From contig NZ_JAKJSD010000013.1 of assembly GCF_029029505.1 (NCBI RefSeq), positions 60,368 through 124,367 of the forward strand: a stretch of DNA of 64,000 bases, read 5' to 3'. Shown one piece after another: positions 1 through 8,166 of this stretch (positions are counted from its first letter, which is position 1; each line of letters starts with the position of its first letter). The notes below the pieces were generated by a model. That model saw only the letters and a program-made list of their open reading frames with translations, had not been told where the DNA came from and searched no databases. A program made the translations under genes and the position numbers. This stretch comes from Ancylomarina sp. DW003 (GTDB lineage: Bacteria > Bacteroidota > Bacteroidia > Bacteroidales > Marinifilaceae).

Positions 1-216
1 GCATTTCTCGTCATAGGTCTCAGCTTAAGCATTGTGGCACAAGCCTTAACTAATATGGCTGTTTCGGTAAATTTAATTCCCGTTACGGGGCAACCCTTAC
101 CACTCGTCAGCATGGGAGGTACATCGTTAATATTTACCAGTGCAGCCTTGGGAATGATTTTAAGCGTAAGTCGTTCAGTAAAAGAACAAGAAGAATTAAA
201 GCATGCAGAAAATTAA
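1..216 (+). CDS. ftsW: FtsW, C-terminal end (partial)
   Basis: The open frame enters from the left edge and gives the last 71 residues of a SEDS-family protein. FtsW is the septal peptidoglycan polymerase of the inner membrane and works with FtsI. The segment has the typical last two membrane helices and the conserved block VNLIPVTGQPLPLVSMGGTS, in which the PVTGQPLPLVS stretch is the signature near the last periplasmic loop. A short charged cytoplasmic tail (SVKEQEELKHAEN) ends the protein. It overlaps the start of murG by 14 bases, so the two are translationally coupled in the division and cell-wall cluster. RodA is the alternative SEDS member, but the murG neighbour favours FtsW. Confidence 0.93.
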   Translation, partial: AFLVIGLSLSIVAQALTNMAVSVNLIPVTGQPLPLVSMGGTSLIFTSAALGMILSVSRSVKEQEELKHAEN

Positions 217-1306
217 AATAATAGTTAGCGGAGGAGGAACCGGAGGACATATCTATCCGGCCATTTCTATTGCCAATGCTCTAAAGGCAAAACAAGACAA
301 TATTGAAATACTATTCGTTGGTGCAGAAGGCAAAATGGAGATGGAGAAAGTACCATCGGCTGGTTACAAAATAATAGGTTTACCTATCAGAGGCTTACAA
401 CGAAATTTTAGCAAAGAGAACTTAAAGTTTTTTTCCAGATTATTCAAAAGTCTAAGAAAGGCCAAGCAAATAATAAAAGAATTTAAACCAGATGTCGTGA
501 TTGGTGTTGGTGGCTACGCAAGTGGTCCTCTTTTGCACACTGCAAATAAAATGGGAATTCCTTCGTTGATTCAAGAGCAGAATTCATACGCTGGAATTAC
601 CAATAAACTACTGGCAAAAAAAGCCAATAAAATATGTGTGGCTTACCAAGGTATGGAACGTTTTTTTCCATCTGATAAAATTCTAATGACGGGAAATCCG
701 GTTAGAAAAGATTTAATCAATCTTGAAGAAATTAAAGCTGAAGCTCAGCAATTCTTCAATCTGGATCCCAATAAGAAAACACTTTTGGTTATTGGTGGTA
801 GCCTGGGGGCCAGAACAATCAACCACAGTATTATTCAAAATATTGAAGCCTTTAGAAATAAAGAAATTCAAGTCATCTGGCAATGTGGCAAATTCTATCA
901 TAAGGAAATGAAGGAAAAGTTGACTAAAGCCAATATTGATAATGTACAAGTTTCTGACTTTCTATCGAGAATGGATTTGGCGTATTCAGCAGCTGACCTT
1001 GTTATATCACGTGCAGGAGCTGGAACGATCTCAGAACTTTGCCTGGTAAAAAAAGCTTGTATTCTGGTTCCATCGCCAAATGTATCTGAAGATCATCAAA
1101 CGAAAAATGCAATGGCTCTTGTTAATCAAGATGCAGCAATTATGATTTCCGATCTGGAATCAAGAGAACTCTTGGTTAATCAATCTCTTCAGCTTTTAGA
1201 AAATGAGGAGGAACTGGCAGAGCTTCGTAAAAACATAGCATTATTAGCCAAGCCTAATGCTGCTGATGAAATTGCAGATGAAATTTTAAAAATGATTAAA
1301 CGATAG
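203..1306 (+). CDS. murG: MurG, UDP-GlcNAc transferase making lipid II
   Basis: This 367-residue GT-B glycosyltransferase moves GlcNAc from UDP-GlcNAc onto lipid I at the inner face of the membrane, the last cytoplasmic step before lipid II flipping. The N-terminal glycine loop GGGTGGH (residues 10-16) and the second loop GGSLGARTIN (about 198-207) are present. So are the UDP-GlcNAc pocket SRAGAGTISEL (about 269-279) and the SEDHQTKNA segment that follows it. Length is normal for the family. The ATG at 203 lies inside ftsW and puts the glycine loop at the usual distance from the N terminus. It is followed by murC after 52 bases. Confidence 0.97.
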   Translation: MQKIKIIVSGGGTGGHIYPAISIANALKAKQDNIEILFVGAEGKMEMEKVPSAGYKIIGLPIRGLQRNFSKENLKFFSRLFKSLRKAKQIIKEFKPDVVIGVGGYASGPLLHTANKMGIPSLIQEQNSYAGITNKLLAKKANKICVAYQGMERFFPSDKILMTGNPVRKDLINLEEIKAEAQQFFNLDPNKKTLLVIGGSLGARTINHSIIQNIEAFRNKEIQVIWQCGKFYHKEMKEKLTKANIDNVQVSDFLSRMDLAYSAADLVISRAGAGTISELCLVKKACILVPSPNVSEDHQTKNAMALVNQDAAIMISDLESRELLVNQSLQLLENEEELAELRKNIALLAKPNAADEIADEILKMIKR

Positions 1307-1358
1307 GTTCAAAAGCTGGAAACTCAGGTCTGTACTAAGTCATATAAGTAAGAAAAAG

Positions 1359-2726
1359 ATGAATATTGAAGATTATAAAAACATCTATTTTGTAGGAATT
1401 GGAGGTATTGGAATGAGTGCAATCGCACGATATTTCAAGGCTATTGGGAAGAATGTGTATGGTTATGACAAAACACAAACCTTACTTACTGGTGAATTAG
1501 AAAAAGAAAACATAGGCATCACATTTACGGATGGTATTAAGCAAATTCCAAACTTATATCTCAATAAAGAAGAAACCCTGGTTGTTTATACTCCTGCTAT
1601 TCCAAAGAATCACGAACAGTTGTGTTTTTTCCAAACAAAAGGCTTTTTGTTAATGAAAAGAGCCCAGGTGTTAGGCTTTTTATCTGATCCATTAAATGGT
1701 GTTGGTATTGCAGGAACTCATGGCAAAACAACTGTGTCAAGCTTAACAGCACATATCTTTAAATCATCTTCATTAGATTGCAACGCTTTTTTAGGTGGTA
1801 TCGCAAGAAATTACAACACCAATTTACTCCTTTCTAAGGAAAGCCCCTGGGTAGTTCTCGAAGCCGATGAATTTGACAGATCATTTCTTCAACTTCATCC
1901 CGAAGTTGCTGTTGTTACGTCAATGGATGCGGATCATTTAGATATCTATGGAAAAAAGGAGGAACTGGAAAAAACATTCCAGGATTACGTTAGACAAATT
2001 AAAAAGGATGGCCATTTAGTTTATAAAAAAGGCTTACCCCTAACCCCCCATGGTATTAATTTATATTCCTATTCTCTAGATGAAGAAGCTGATTTTTACG
2101 CCAAGAACTTAGAGTTAGTTCAAGGATTGTATCAGTTCGACCTGGTTCATCCTAACGGCTGTATTAAAGGGTTGAAATTATCTTATCCAGGAAAAATAAA
2201 TGTTGAAAATGCAATTGCAGCAAGTGCTGTGGCTATAATCTGTGGTGTCGAAGAAGAAGAGTTGAGATTAGCCTTAAGTAATTTCATGGGTGTTCGCAGA
2301 AGGTTTGATTATCGCATCAAAAATGAAAATTTAGTATTTATTGATGATTATGCACATCACCCAAAAGAATTATGGGAAAGCATTTCATCGGTTAAAGCCA
2401 TTTATCCAGATAAAAAAATCACGGGTATTTTTCAACCTCATCTATACACGAGAACTCGGGATTTTGCTGATGGGTTTGCCGAAAGTTTAGATTTACTTGA
2501 CGAACTTATTTTATTAGATATATACCCTGCAAGAGAGTTACCAATTGAAAATGTTGATTCTAATTTGATTCTAAGCAAAATGAAAAGCAAAGGTCGAATA
2601 TGTTCAAAGGGTGAATTAATTGACCAAATTAAACAAAGCAAAATAGAAGTATTATTAACTTTGGGAGCAGGTGATATTGATAAATTGGTAGAACCTATAG
2701 AAAAGGTATTGAATCAAAGAATATAA
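1359..2726 (+). CDS. murC: MurC, UDP-MurNAc--L-alanine ligase
   Basis: The protein has 455 residues and ligates L-alanine to UDP-MurNAc using ATP, the first amino acid addition of the peptidoglycan stem peptide. An N-terminal Rossmann loop GIGGIGMS (13-20) distinguishes MurC/Mpl from MurD/E/F. The ATP loop GTHGKTT (119-125), the EADEFDRSF block (168-176) and the DDYAHHPKE motif are all present. DDYAHHP is seen in both MurC and Mpl. The place between murG and ftsQ and the full-length N-terminal domain favour MurC. The stop codon TAA shares one base with the ATG of ftsQ, so the pair is coupled. Confidence 0.94.
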   Translation: MNIEDYKNIYFVGIGGIGMSAIARYFKAIGKNVYGYDKTQTLLTGELEKENIGITFTDGIKQIPNLYLNKEETLVVYTPAIPKNHEQLCFFQTKGFLLMKRAQVLGFLSDPLNGVGIAGTHGKTTVSSLTAHIFKSSSLDCNAFLGGIARNYNTNLLLSKESPWVVLEADEFDRSFLQLHPEVAVVTSMDADHLDIYGKKEELEKTFQDYVRQIKKDGHLVYKKGLPLTPHGINLYSYSLDEEADFYAKNLELVQGLYQFDLVHPNGCIKGLKLSYPGKINVENAIAASAVAIICGVEEEELRLALSNFMGVRRRFDYRIKNENLVFIDDYAHHPKELWESISSVKAIYPDKKITGIFQPHLYTRTRDFADGFAESLDLLDELILLDIYPARELPIENVDSNLILSKMKSKGRICSKGELIDQIKQSKIEVLLTLGAGDIDKLVEPIEKVLNQRI

Positions 2727-3457
2727 TGATAAAAAAAATCAAACCCATATTAATCACTTTGGCATTATCTGCCTACATCATTTTCACTTTCGCCTTCGTG
2801 AATAAGAAAACTGATGCTATGCTGGTTACAGGTATTGATATAAATATTATTGACAGTCTGAATACCCATTTCATCTCTGATTCTGAAATTAAAAATCTGA
2901 TATTAAAAAACCATCCTGACATTATTGGTAAGAATGCGAGCAGTATCGATAAGGAAAAACTTGAAAGCTTAATAAACAAAATCCCATCAGTTAGAAACAC
3001 AGAAGTTTTTGCATCTATTTCCGGCTGCCTGCACCTTGAGATAGAACAACGCAAACCAATTGTTCGGTTATTAAAAGGTAAAGGTTTTTATATCGATGAA
3101 GAAGGTAAAAGAATGCCACTCTCTTCGAGCTACACATCAAGAGTTTTGGTTGTCTCCGGGCATATCAAAGATAAGATGATAGAAACTGAATTGATGCCTC
3201 TTGTAAATTTTATTACAAAAGATGAATTTTGGTCTTCACAAATCAATCAAATCTATGTAGATTCGAGAGGTGAATACATTTTAATACCAAGAGTTGGAGG
3301 TCAGAAGATTGAAATGGGTAAAATAGATAATTTCGAAAGGAAATTTTCTAAACTTTATGCATTATACAAAGATGGGTTTTCAACCGTAGGTTGGAACAAA
3401 TACAAAAAGATAAATTTGAAATACGAGAATCAAATCGTATGTACAAAAAGGCATTAG
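2726..3457 (+). CDS. ftsQ: FtsQ/DivIB-type division protein
   Basis: This 243-residue single-pass membrane protein has a short basic cytoplasmic start (MIKKIKP), one helix at about 7-26 and a periplasmic remainder. The region 38-105 reads as a POTRA domain (ISDSEIKNLILKNHPDIIGK, then IPSVRNTEVF). It is followed by the beta-rich FtsQ region with the conserved IEQRKPIVRL stretch. FtsQ bridges early and late divisome proteins through FtsB/FtsL. Identification rests on topology, the POTRA pattern and the murC-X-ftsA position, since sequence conservation in Bacteroidota FtsQ is low. Start and stop are packed against murC and ftsA (1-base overlap and 1-base gap). Confidence 0.9.
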   Translation: MIKKIKPILITLALSAYIIFTFAFVNKKTDAMLVTGIDINIIDSLNTHFISDSEIKNLILKNHPDIIGKNASSIDKEKLESLINKIPSVRNTEVFASISGCLHLEIEQRKPIVRLLKGKGFYIDEEGKRMPLSSSYTSRVLVVSGHIKDKMIETELMPLVNFITKDEFWSSQINQIYVDSRGEYILIPRVGGQKIEMGKIDNFERKFSKLYALYKDGFSTVGWNKYKKINLKYENQIVCTKRH

Positions 3458-3458
3458 G

Positions 3459-4709
3459 ATGATTAACACAAACGAGATTATAGCGGCCATAGATATTGGG
3501 ACAACTAAAATTGTTGCCATTGCAGGGAAAGTTACATCCAACGGAGAACTTCAAATACTAGGACTTGAGAAGACCAAATCAACTGGTGTAGTTAAGGGTG
3601 TAATACAAAACATCAACCAGACCATTGATGCCATTCGTGAGGTTGTTGATAAATTACAGAAAAATACAAATCATAACATTGATAAGGCATACGTTGGTAT
3701 TGCCGGACAGCATATTCGAAGTTTAAAGAATCGTCAATTCAAGTACATTCAAAATGGTAATGAAATAATTACACAAGAAGATATTGACACGATTCTAAAA
3801 GAAAATTTCAGGATTCCAATTCAAGTTGGGGAGCAAATTTTACATGTTATTCCTCAAGATTATGTCGTTGATAAGGATAAAGGTATTACCGATCCACTTG
3901 GTATGGCTGGTCGAAGACTTGATGGTAATTTCAACATCATTATCGGACGAACAGCATCAGCCAGAAACATTGAAAATTGTGTAAAAGCTGTTGATGTTGA
4001 AATAGAAGAATTGGTACTTGAACCTTTAGCATCATCATTAGCCGTTCTTACTGATGAAGAAAAAGAAGCTGGTGTCGTTCTTGTCGATATAGGTGGAGGA
4101 ACAACTGACATCACACTATATTTTGATGGTGTTCTTCGTCACACTGCCGTTATCCCTTTCGGAGGTGATGTTGTGACTAAGGATATCAAAGAAGGTTGTC
4201 ACCTGTTGCTTAAACAAGCTGAAGCTTTAAAAGTACAATTTGGCGAAGCTGTAGAACAACTAGCTGATAGCGACAAGGTAGTTAATATACCGCAAACAGG
4301 AGGTTGGGACCCTAAAGAAATTGCTTTCAAAACGGTAGCCCAGATTATTCAATGCCGAATGGAAGAAATTCTGGATCGGGTAAAATATCAAATTGATATG
4401 ACACCTTACGCTGAAAAACTCGGTGCAGGAATCGTATTAACAGGTGGTGGAGCCATGCTTAAGAACTTGGATAAATTGACCAAAGGAAGATTAGGTGTAG
4501 ATGTTCGAATTGGTTATCCAGATGCATCGGCATTAATAAAGGTTGATGAAGCTATAAATATTCCTATGTATGCCACAAGTATCGGCCTACTATTAAATGG
4601 ATTAAACAAACTTCAGCATAAACCGGGAGATGCTGTTACAAACCAAGAGAATTCAAGGACCAGAAAGAGAGGTTTAAAACGTTTTTTTGAAACTCTCTTT
4701 GATAATTAA
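3459..4709 (+). CDS. ftsA: FtsA, actin-like FtsZ membrane tether
   Basis: The protein has 416 residues with the actin/Hsp70 nucleotide-binding fold. Phosphate-1 motif IDIGTTK is at 11-17, phosphate-2 motif DIGGGTTD near 210-217 and adenosine motif GIVLTGGGA near 324-334. A 1C subdomain lies between them. The C terminus RKRGLKRFFETLFDN is a basic then amphipathic stretch typical of the membrane-targeting helix. FtsA recruits FtsZ filaments to the inner membrane by binding the FtsZ C-terminal peptide. Here it faces two different FtsZ proteins encoded just downstream. Only the second of these carries a recognisable FtsA-binding peptide. Confidence 0.96.
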   Translation: MINTNEIIAAIDIGTTKIVAIAGKVTSNGELQILGLEKTKSTGVVKGVIQNINQTIDAIREVVDKLQKNTNHNIDKAYVGIAGQHIRSLKNRQFKYIQNGNEIITQEDIDTILKENFRIPIQVGEQILHVIPQDYVVDKDKGITDPLGMAGRRLDGNFNIIIGRTASARNIENCVKAVDVEIEELVLEPLASSLAVLTDEEKEAGVVLVDIGGGTTDITLYFDGVLRHTAVIPFGGDVVTKDIKEGCHLLLKQAEALKVQFGEAVEQLADSDKVVNIPQTGGWDPKEIAFKTVAQIIQCRMEEILDRVKYQIDMTPYAEKLGAGIVLTGGGAMLKNLDKLTKGRLGVDVRIGYPDASALIKVDEAINIPMYATSIGLLLNGLNKLQHKPGDAVTNQENSRTRKRGLKRFFETLFDN

Positions 4710-4821
4710 CACTAAAATTTGAAAAACAAAAAGATGATGGATTTGAATTCCCCTAGACATAACAATCCGATTCAAACGTCATCGATTTGTATTTTTATTT
4801 TAAACATATAAACCCTAAGTT

Positions 4822-6144
4822 ATGATTGACGATATACTACCTGTTGATTTCGAAACAAAAGAAGAGTCAATGATTAAAGTTATTGGTGTTGGAGGCGGTG
4901 GAAGCAACGCTGTCAATCACATGTATAAAGAAGGAATTAAAGACGTTGGTTTTGTAATTTGTAATACTGATTCACAAGCATTAATTGATAGTCCGATTCC
5001 TTTCAAAATACAATTGGGAAAAAGTTTAACAGAAGGACGTGGCGCTGGGAATAAACCAGAAAAAGGTCGCCAATCTGCCATTGAAAGCATCGATGATGTG
5101 AATAAACTTCTGGGTGAGAAAACTAAGATGGTTTTCATTACTGCTGGTATGGGTGGTGGTACTGGTACAGGAGCTGCTCCTGTTATTGCTGAACTGGCAA
5201 AAGAGAAAGACATTCTTACTGTAGGAATAGTCACTATCCCCTTCCTATTTGAAGGAAAACGTCGCGTTCAGCAAGCACTTGAAGGAATAGAAAACCTTGA
5301 AAAACATGTCGATGCTTTGTTGATAATCAACAATGAAAAATTGAGAAGCATGTTTGGTGATTTAAAGCTTTCCGAAGCTTTTGCTCAAGCTGATAGTGTT
5401 CTATCCATTGCTGCAAAGTCCATTGCTGAAATTATCACGGTTCATGGCTATGTAAACGTCGACTTTGCCGATGTTGAAACAGTTATGCGTAACTCGGGTG
5501 TTGCAATCATGGGGTCAGCAAGTCTGGCTGGTGAAGACAGAGCAATTAAAGCTATCAAGCAAGCTCTAAATTCACCTCTACTGAATAGTAATAATATTTA
5601 CGGTGCTCGTAATATTCTATTAAATATTATATCAGGAAGCGAAGAAGCAACCATGATGGAGGTTACAGAGATTACTGAATATGTACAGGCAGTAGTTGGT
5701 AACGATGTGAATATTATTTGGGGAAATGGTTATAGTGAATCTTGTAATGATGAATTAAACGTTACTATTATTGCAACGGGGTTCTCAGACAATCCGATTC
5801 CTGAACTGAATATTCAGCCTCGTAAGAACCAGCAAAATAAAGCTCCTCAACTTGAGTTAATAATTGAAAACCCTGAGATGCTTGAAGCTGAAGCAAGCAG
5901 CTCTAAGAAAAGAACAGCCACTCCAAAAGCTAAAAATACCAACCAAACAGATTTGTTTGAAGATACTTTTGAAGAGGAAACGGTTGAGGAAGAAGTTAAA
6001 GAAAGTCATCCTGAAAATAAATCGAATGACTCTTATGTTGCTCCAAAAACAACAGAAAAAGAAGAGGACACAAAAGAAAAAGGAAGTGGTTGGTTTAAAA
6101 ACACACTTGGTTCTTTATTCGATACGGAAGACACTTCAATGTAA
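4822..6144 (+). CDS. ftsZ: FtsZ paralogue 1, tail resembles an amphipathic membrane helix
   Basis: This 440-residue tubulin-like GTPase has an intact core: glycine loop VGGGGSNA (23-30), tubulin signature GGGTGTGAAP (111-120) and T7 catalytic loop NVDFAD (212-217). Both the GTP-binding and GTP-hydrolysing halves are therefore present. After about residue 330 comes an acidic, low-complexity linker. The usual IPAYKRK-type end peptide is absent. Instead residues 421-440 read GSGWFKNTLGSLFDTEDTSM, a W/F/L-rich amphipathic pattern that resembles the FtsA membrane-targeting helix (inference). It lies 112 bases after ftsA. The second ftsZ follows 167 bases later with its own possible promoter. No core lesion was seen, so it is unlikely to be a decaying copy. 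Confidence 0.95.
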   Translation: MIDDILPVDFETKEESMIKVIGVGGGGSNAVNHMYKEGIKDVGFVICNTDSQALIDSPIPFKIQLGKSLTEGRGAGNKPEKGRQSAIESIDDVNKLLGEKTKMVFITAGMGGGTGTGAAPVIAELAKEKDILTVGIVTIPFLFEGKRRVQQALEGIENLEKHVDALLIINNEKLRSMFGDLKLSEAFAQADSVLSIAAKSIAEIITVHGYVNVDFADVETVMRNSGVAIMGSASLAGEDRAIKAIKQALNSPLLNSNNIYGARNILLNIISGSEEATMMEVTEITEYVQAVVGNDVNIIWGNGYSESCNDELNVTIIATGFSDNPIPELNIQPRKNQQNKAPQLELIIENPEMLEAEASSSKKRTATPKAKNTNQTDLFEDTFEEETVEEEVKESHPENKSNDSYVAPKTTEKEEDTKEKGSGWFKNTLGSLFDTEDTSM

Positions 6145-6232
6145 ACAACTCTCTAAAATAGATTAGATCTCAATTTAAGTTAAATTCACTTAGAAAGTGA
6201 AGCGAAAAACAAGGTCATATTCAATTAAGCAT

Positions 6233-6240
6233 TAAATTTG
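6233..6240 (+). promoter_or_regulatory. Possible -7 box for the second ftsZ
   Basis: The octamer TAAATTTG fits the Bacteroidota -7 consensus TAnnTTTG and lies 71 bases before the ATG of the second ftsZ, in the 167-base gap between the two ftsZ genes. No TTG -33 element is found 19-21 bases upstream, so the call is weak. If real, it would give the second ftsZ its own transcript. Confidence 0.35.
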
Positions 6241-6311
6241 CACCGCAAAATGCTTAGATACGAAAAAATAGAATTATACACATCCAACAGAGGATAAATA
6301 AGATAGAATTA

Positions 6312-7586
6312 ATGAGCGAGGAATTAATGGATTTTGGCTTAGTAGAAGACGAATCTTCAATTATTAAAGTAATTGGAGTTGGAGGAGGCGGAGGCAATGC
6401 TGTTAACTACATGTATCAGCAGGGCATCAAAGACGTTGATTTTGTCATCTGTAATACCGATGCACAAGCATTAGCGAAAAGTAGTGTGCCTAAAAAAATT
6501 CAACTTGGAGAATCTTTAACAGAAGGACGTGGTGCTGGAAATAAGCCTGAAAAAGGAGAACAGTCAGCAATAGAGAATTTAGATGATGTTACCGATGTTC
6601 TAGAAGATAATACCAAAATGGTATTTATTACAGCTGGTATGGGCGGTGGCACAGGTACAGGAGCGGCTCCTATTATTGCAAAAGCTGCCAAAGATATGAA
6701 TATTCTTACGGTTGGAATTGTTACCATTCCCTTCCGTTTTGAAGGTAAGCAACGCATCAATCAGGCAATAGAGGGTATTAAGAAACTTAAGGAAAGTGTT
6801 GATTCCCTTCTGGTCATTGATAATGCTAAACTTTCTGAAATATATGGCGATTTAAAACTTTCGACAGCTTTCTCAAAAGCCGACGATGTTTTAGCCACTG
6901 CAGCTAAAGGTATAGCTGAAATTATAACCCTGCATGGTTATATCAATGTTGACTTTGAAGATGTTAAAACAGTTATGACCAACAGTGGTGTAGCAGTTAT
7001 GGGATCAGCAAGTGCCGAAGGAGAAGGAAGAGCAGTAACGGCTATTCGCGAAGCCTTAACCTCACCCCTACTCGATAATAACGATGTACGTGGTGCCAAG
7101 TCAATTCTTCTAAATATTACTTCAGGAACTGAAGAAGTAACTATGGATGAAGTGGGAGAAATTACCGACTATGTATACGAAGCTGTTGGCGATAGTGGAA
7201 ATATTATCTGGGGAACTGGCCAGGATTCTGCCTTGGGCGATAAAGTTTCTGTTACAATTATTGCAACTGGCTTTGATCATGACGATTCTGAGGAGTATGA
7301 ATCGAATACTCAACAAACAACCGCTAATAAGCCTAATGCTTTTAAAGGCGGTAAAGGGCCTGCCAAAGTAACCGAAACACAAAAGCTACAATTGGAATTG
7401 GAGCCAACATCGGAACCTGAAGTTAAGCTTGACGAAAAGCTCGATGCCAGTAATATGAATGAAGCTGAAATTCAAGAAAACGAAGAGATTCCAGCTTATA
7501 AACGTAAACAAGTTAACCTAAACAGAACTGAACCTCCAAAAACATCCAATGTGGTTCACTTCGATTTAGATGACTTCGATAATTAA
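6312..7586 (+). CDS. ftsZ: FtsZ paralogue 2, canonical C-terminal peptide
   Basis: This 424-residue FtsZ has a core colinear with its neighbour: glycine loop VGGGGGNA (23-30), GGGTGTGAAP at the same residues 111-120, and T7 loop NVDFED. After the linker the sequence IPAYKRKQ (about 393-400) matches the conserved C-terminal peptide that binds FtsA and other tethers. A further acidic extension ends FDLDDFDN. This copy therefore looks like the housekeeping Z-ring protein. The two paralogues differ at many core positions (for example INNEKL versus IDNAKL), so the duplication is not recent. A possible separate promoter precedes it. Confidence 0.96.
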   Translation: MSEELMDFGLVEDESSIIKVIGVGGGGGNAVNYMYQQGIKDVDFVICNTDAQALAKSSVPKKIQLGESLTEGRGAGNKPEKGEQSAIENLDDVTDVLEDNTKMVFITAGMGGGTGTGAAPIIAKAAKDMNILTVGIVTIPFRFEGKQRINQAIEGIKKLKESVDSLLVIDNAKLSEIYGDLKLSTAFSKADDVLATAAKGIAEIITLHGYINVDFEDVKTVMTNSGVAVMGSASAEGEGRAVTAIREALTSPLLDNNDVRGAKSILLNITSGTEEVTMDEVGEITDYVYEAVGDSGNIIWGTGQDSALGDKVSVTIIATGFDHDDSEEYESNTQQTTANKPNAFKGGKGPAKVTETQKLQLELEPTSEPEVKLDEKLDASNMNEAEIQENEEIPAYKRKQVNLNRTEPPKTSNVVHFDLDDFDN

Positions 7587-7643
7587 TACAAATCTGTATA
7601 AACTCAGTCTTCATACTTGAATTTATACAACAATCGATACATC

Positions 7644-8090
7644 ATGACATTATTAGAACAGATAAACAGCGACATGAAGGCTGCAATGAAAGCCAAAGAT
7701 AAGGAGAAGCTACAAGCTATTAGAGCCGTAAAAACAGCTTTTACTCTTGAAATGACTAAAACAGGTAGCACTGAGATTGCCGATGCTGATGCTTTAAAAA
7801 TTGTTCAGAAATTAGCTAAACAAAGAAAAGATTCAGCAGATACATTTATTGCAGGTGGTCGCCAGGAGCTAGCTGATATTGAATTAAAGGAAATGTCTTT
7901 TATCGAAGTTTATCTTCCAGCAAAAATTAGTGATGAAGAACTAACTGAGGTGATTAAGGGTTTGGTAGAAAAAACAGGTGCTAGCTCTATGAAAGACATG
8001 GGTAAAGTTGTTGGAATGGCTTCAAAAGAATTGGCTGGTCGTGCCGATGGAAAAACCATTGCAGATAAAGTGAAATCTTTACTAGCTTAA
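7644..8090 (+). CDS. GatB/YqeY domain protein
   Basis: The 148-residue protein matches the YqeY family, which resembles the C-terminal tail domain of the GatB subunit of tRNA-dependent amidotransferase. Typical segments are LLEQINSDMKAAMKAKDKEK, LKIVQKLAKQRKDSA, ELKEMSFIEVYLPAKISDEE and MGKVVGMASKELAGRADG. The family's function as a stand-alone protein is not well established; tRNA binding is presumed. I chose the ATG at 7644, not an in-frame ATG at 7617, because the family begins with the MTLLEQI-type helix. It follows the second ftsZ by 57 bases and ends before a strong bidirectional terminator. Confidence 0.88.
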   Translation: MTLLEQINSDMKAAMKAKDKEKLQAIRAVKTAFTLEMTKTGSTEIADADALKIVQKLAKQRKDSADTFIAGGRQELADIELKEMSFIEVYLPAKISDEELTEVIKGLVEKTGASSMKDMGKVVGMASKELAGRADGKTIADKVKSLLA

Positions 8091-8110
8091 TAAGTATAGC
8101 GAATAAATTA

Positions 8111-8140
8111 AAAGGCTGTCAATCAAAATTGACAGCCTTT
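8111..8140. terminator. Bidirectional terminator
   Basis: A perfect 13-bp stem (AAAGGCTGTCAAT with ATTGACAGCCTTT) around a CAAA loop lies between two convergent genes. T-rich tracts on both sides suit termination in either direction. Confidence 0.85.
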
Positions 8141-8166
8141 TGTATATATTCTAATTAGATCAAACT

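Noticed and set aside
5864..6166. 100-codon plus-strand ORF over the ftsZ1 tail
   Set aside because: Lysine/leucine-rich shadow of the acidic linker read in another frame; ftsZ1 is intact.
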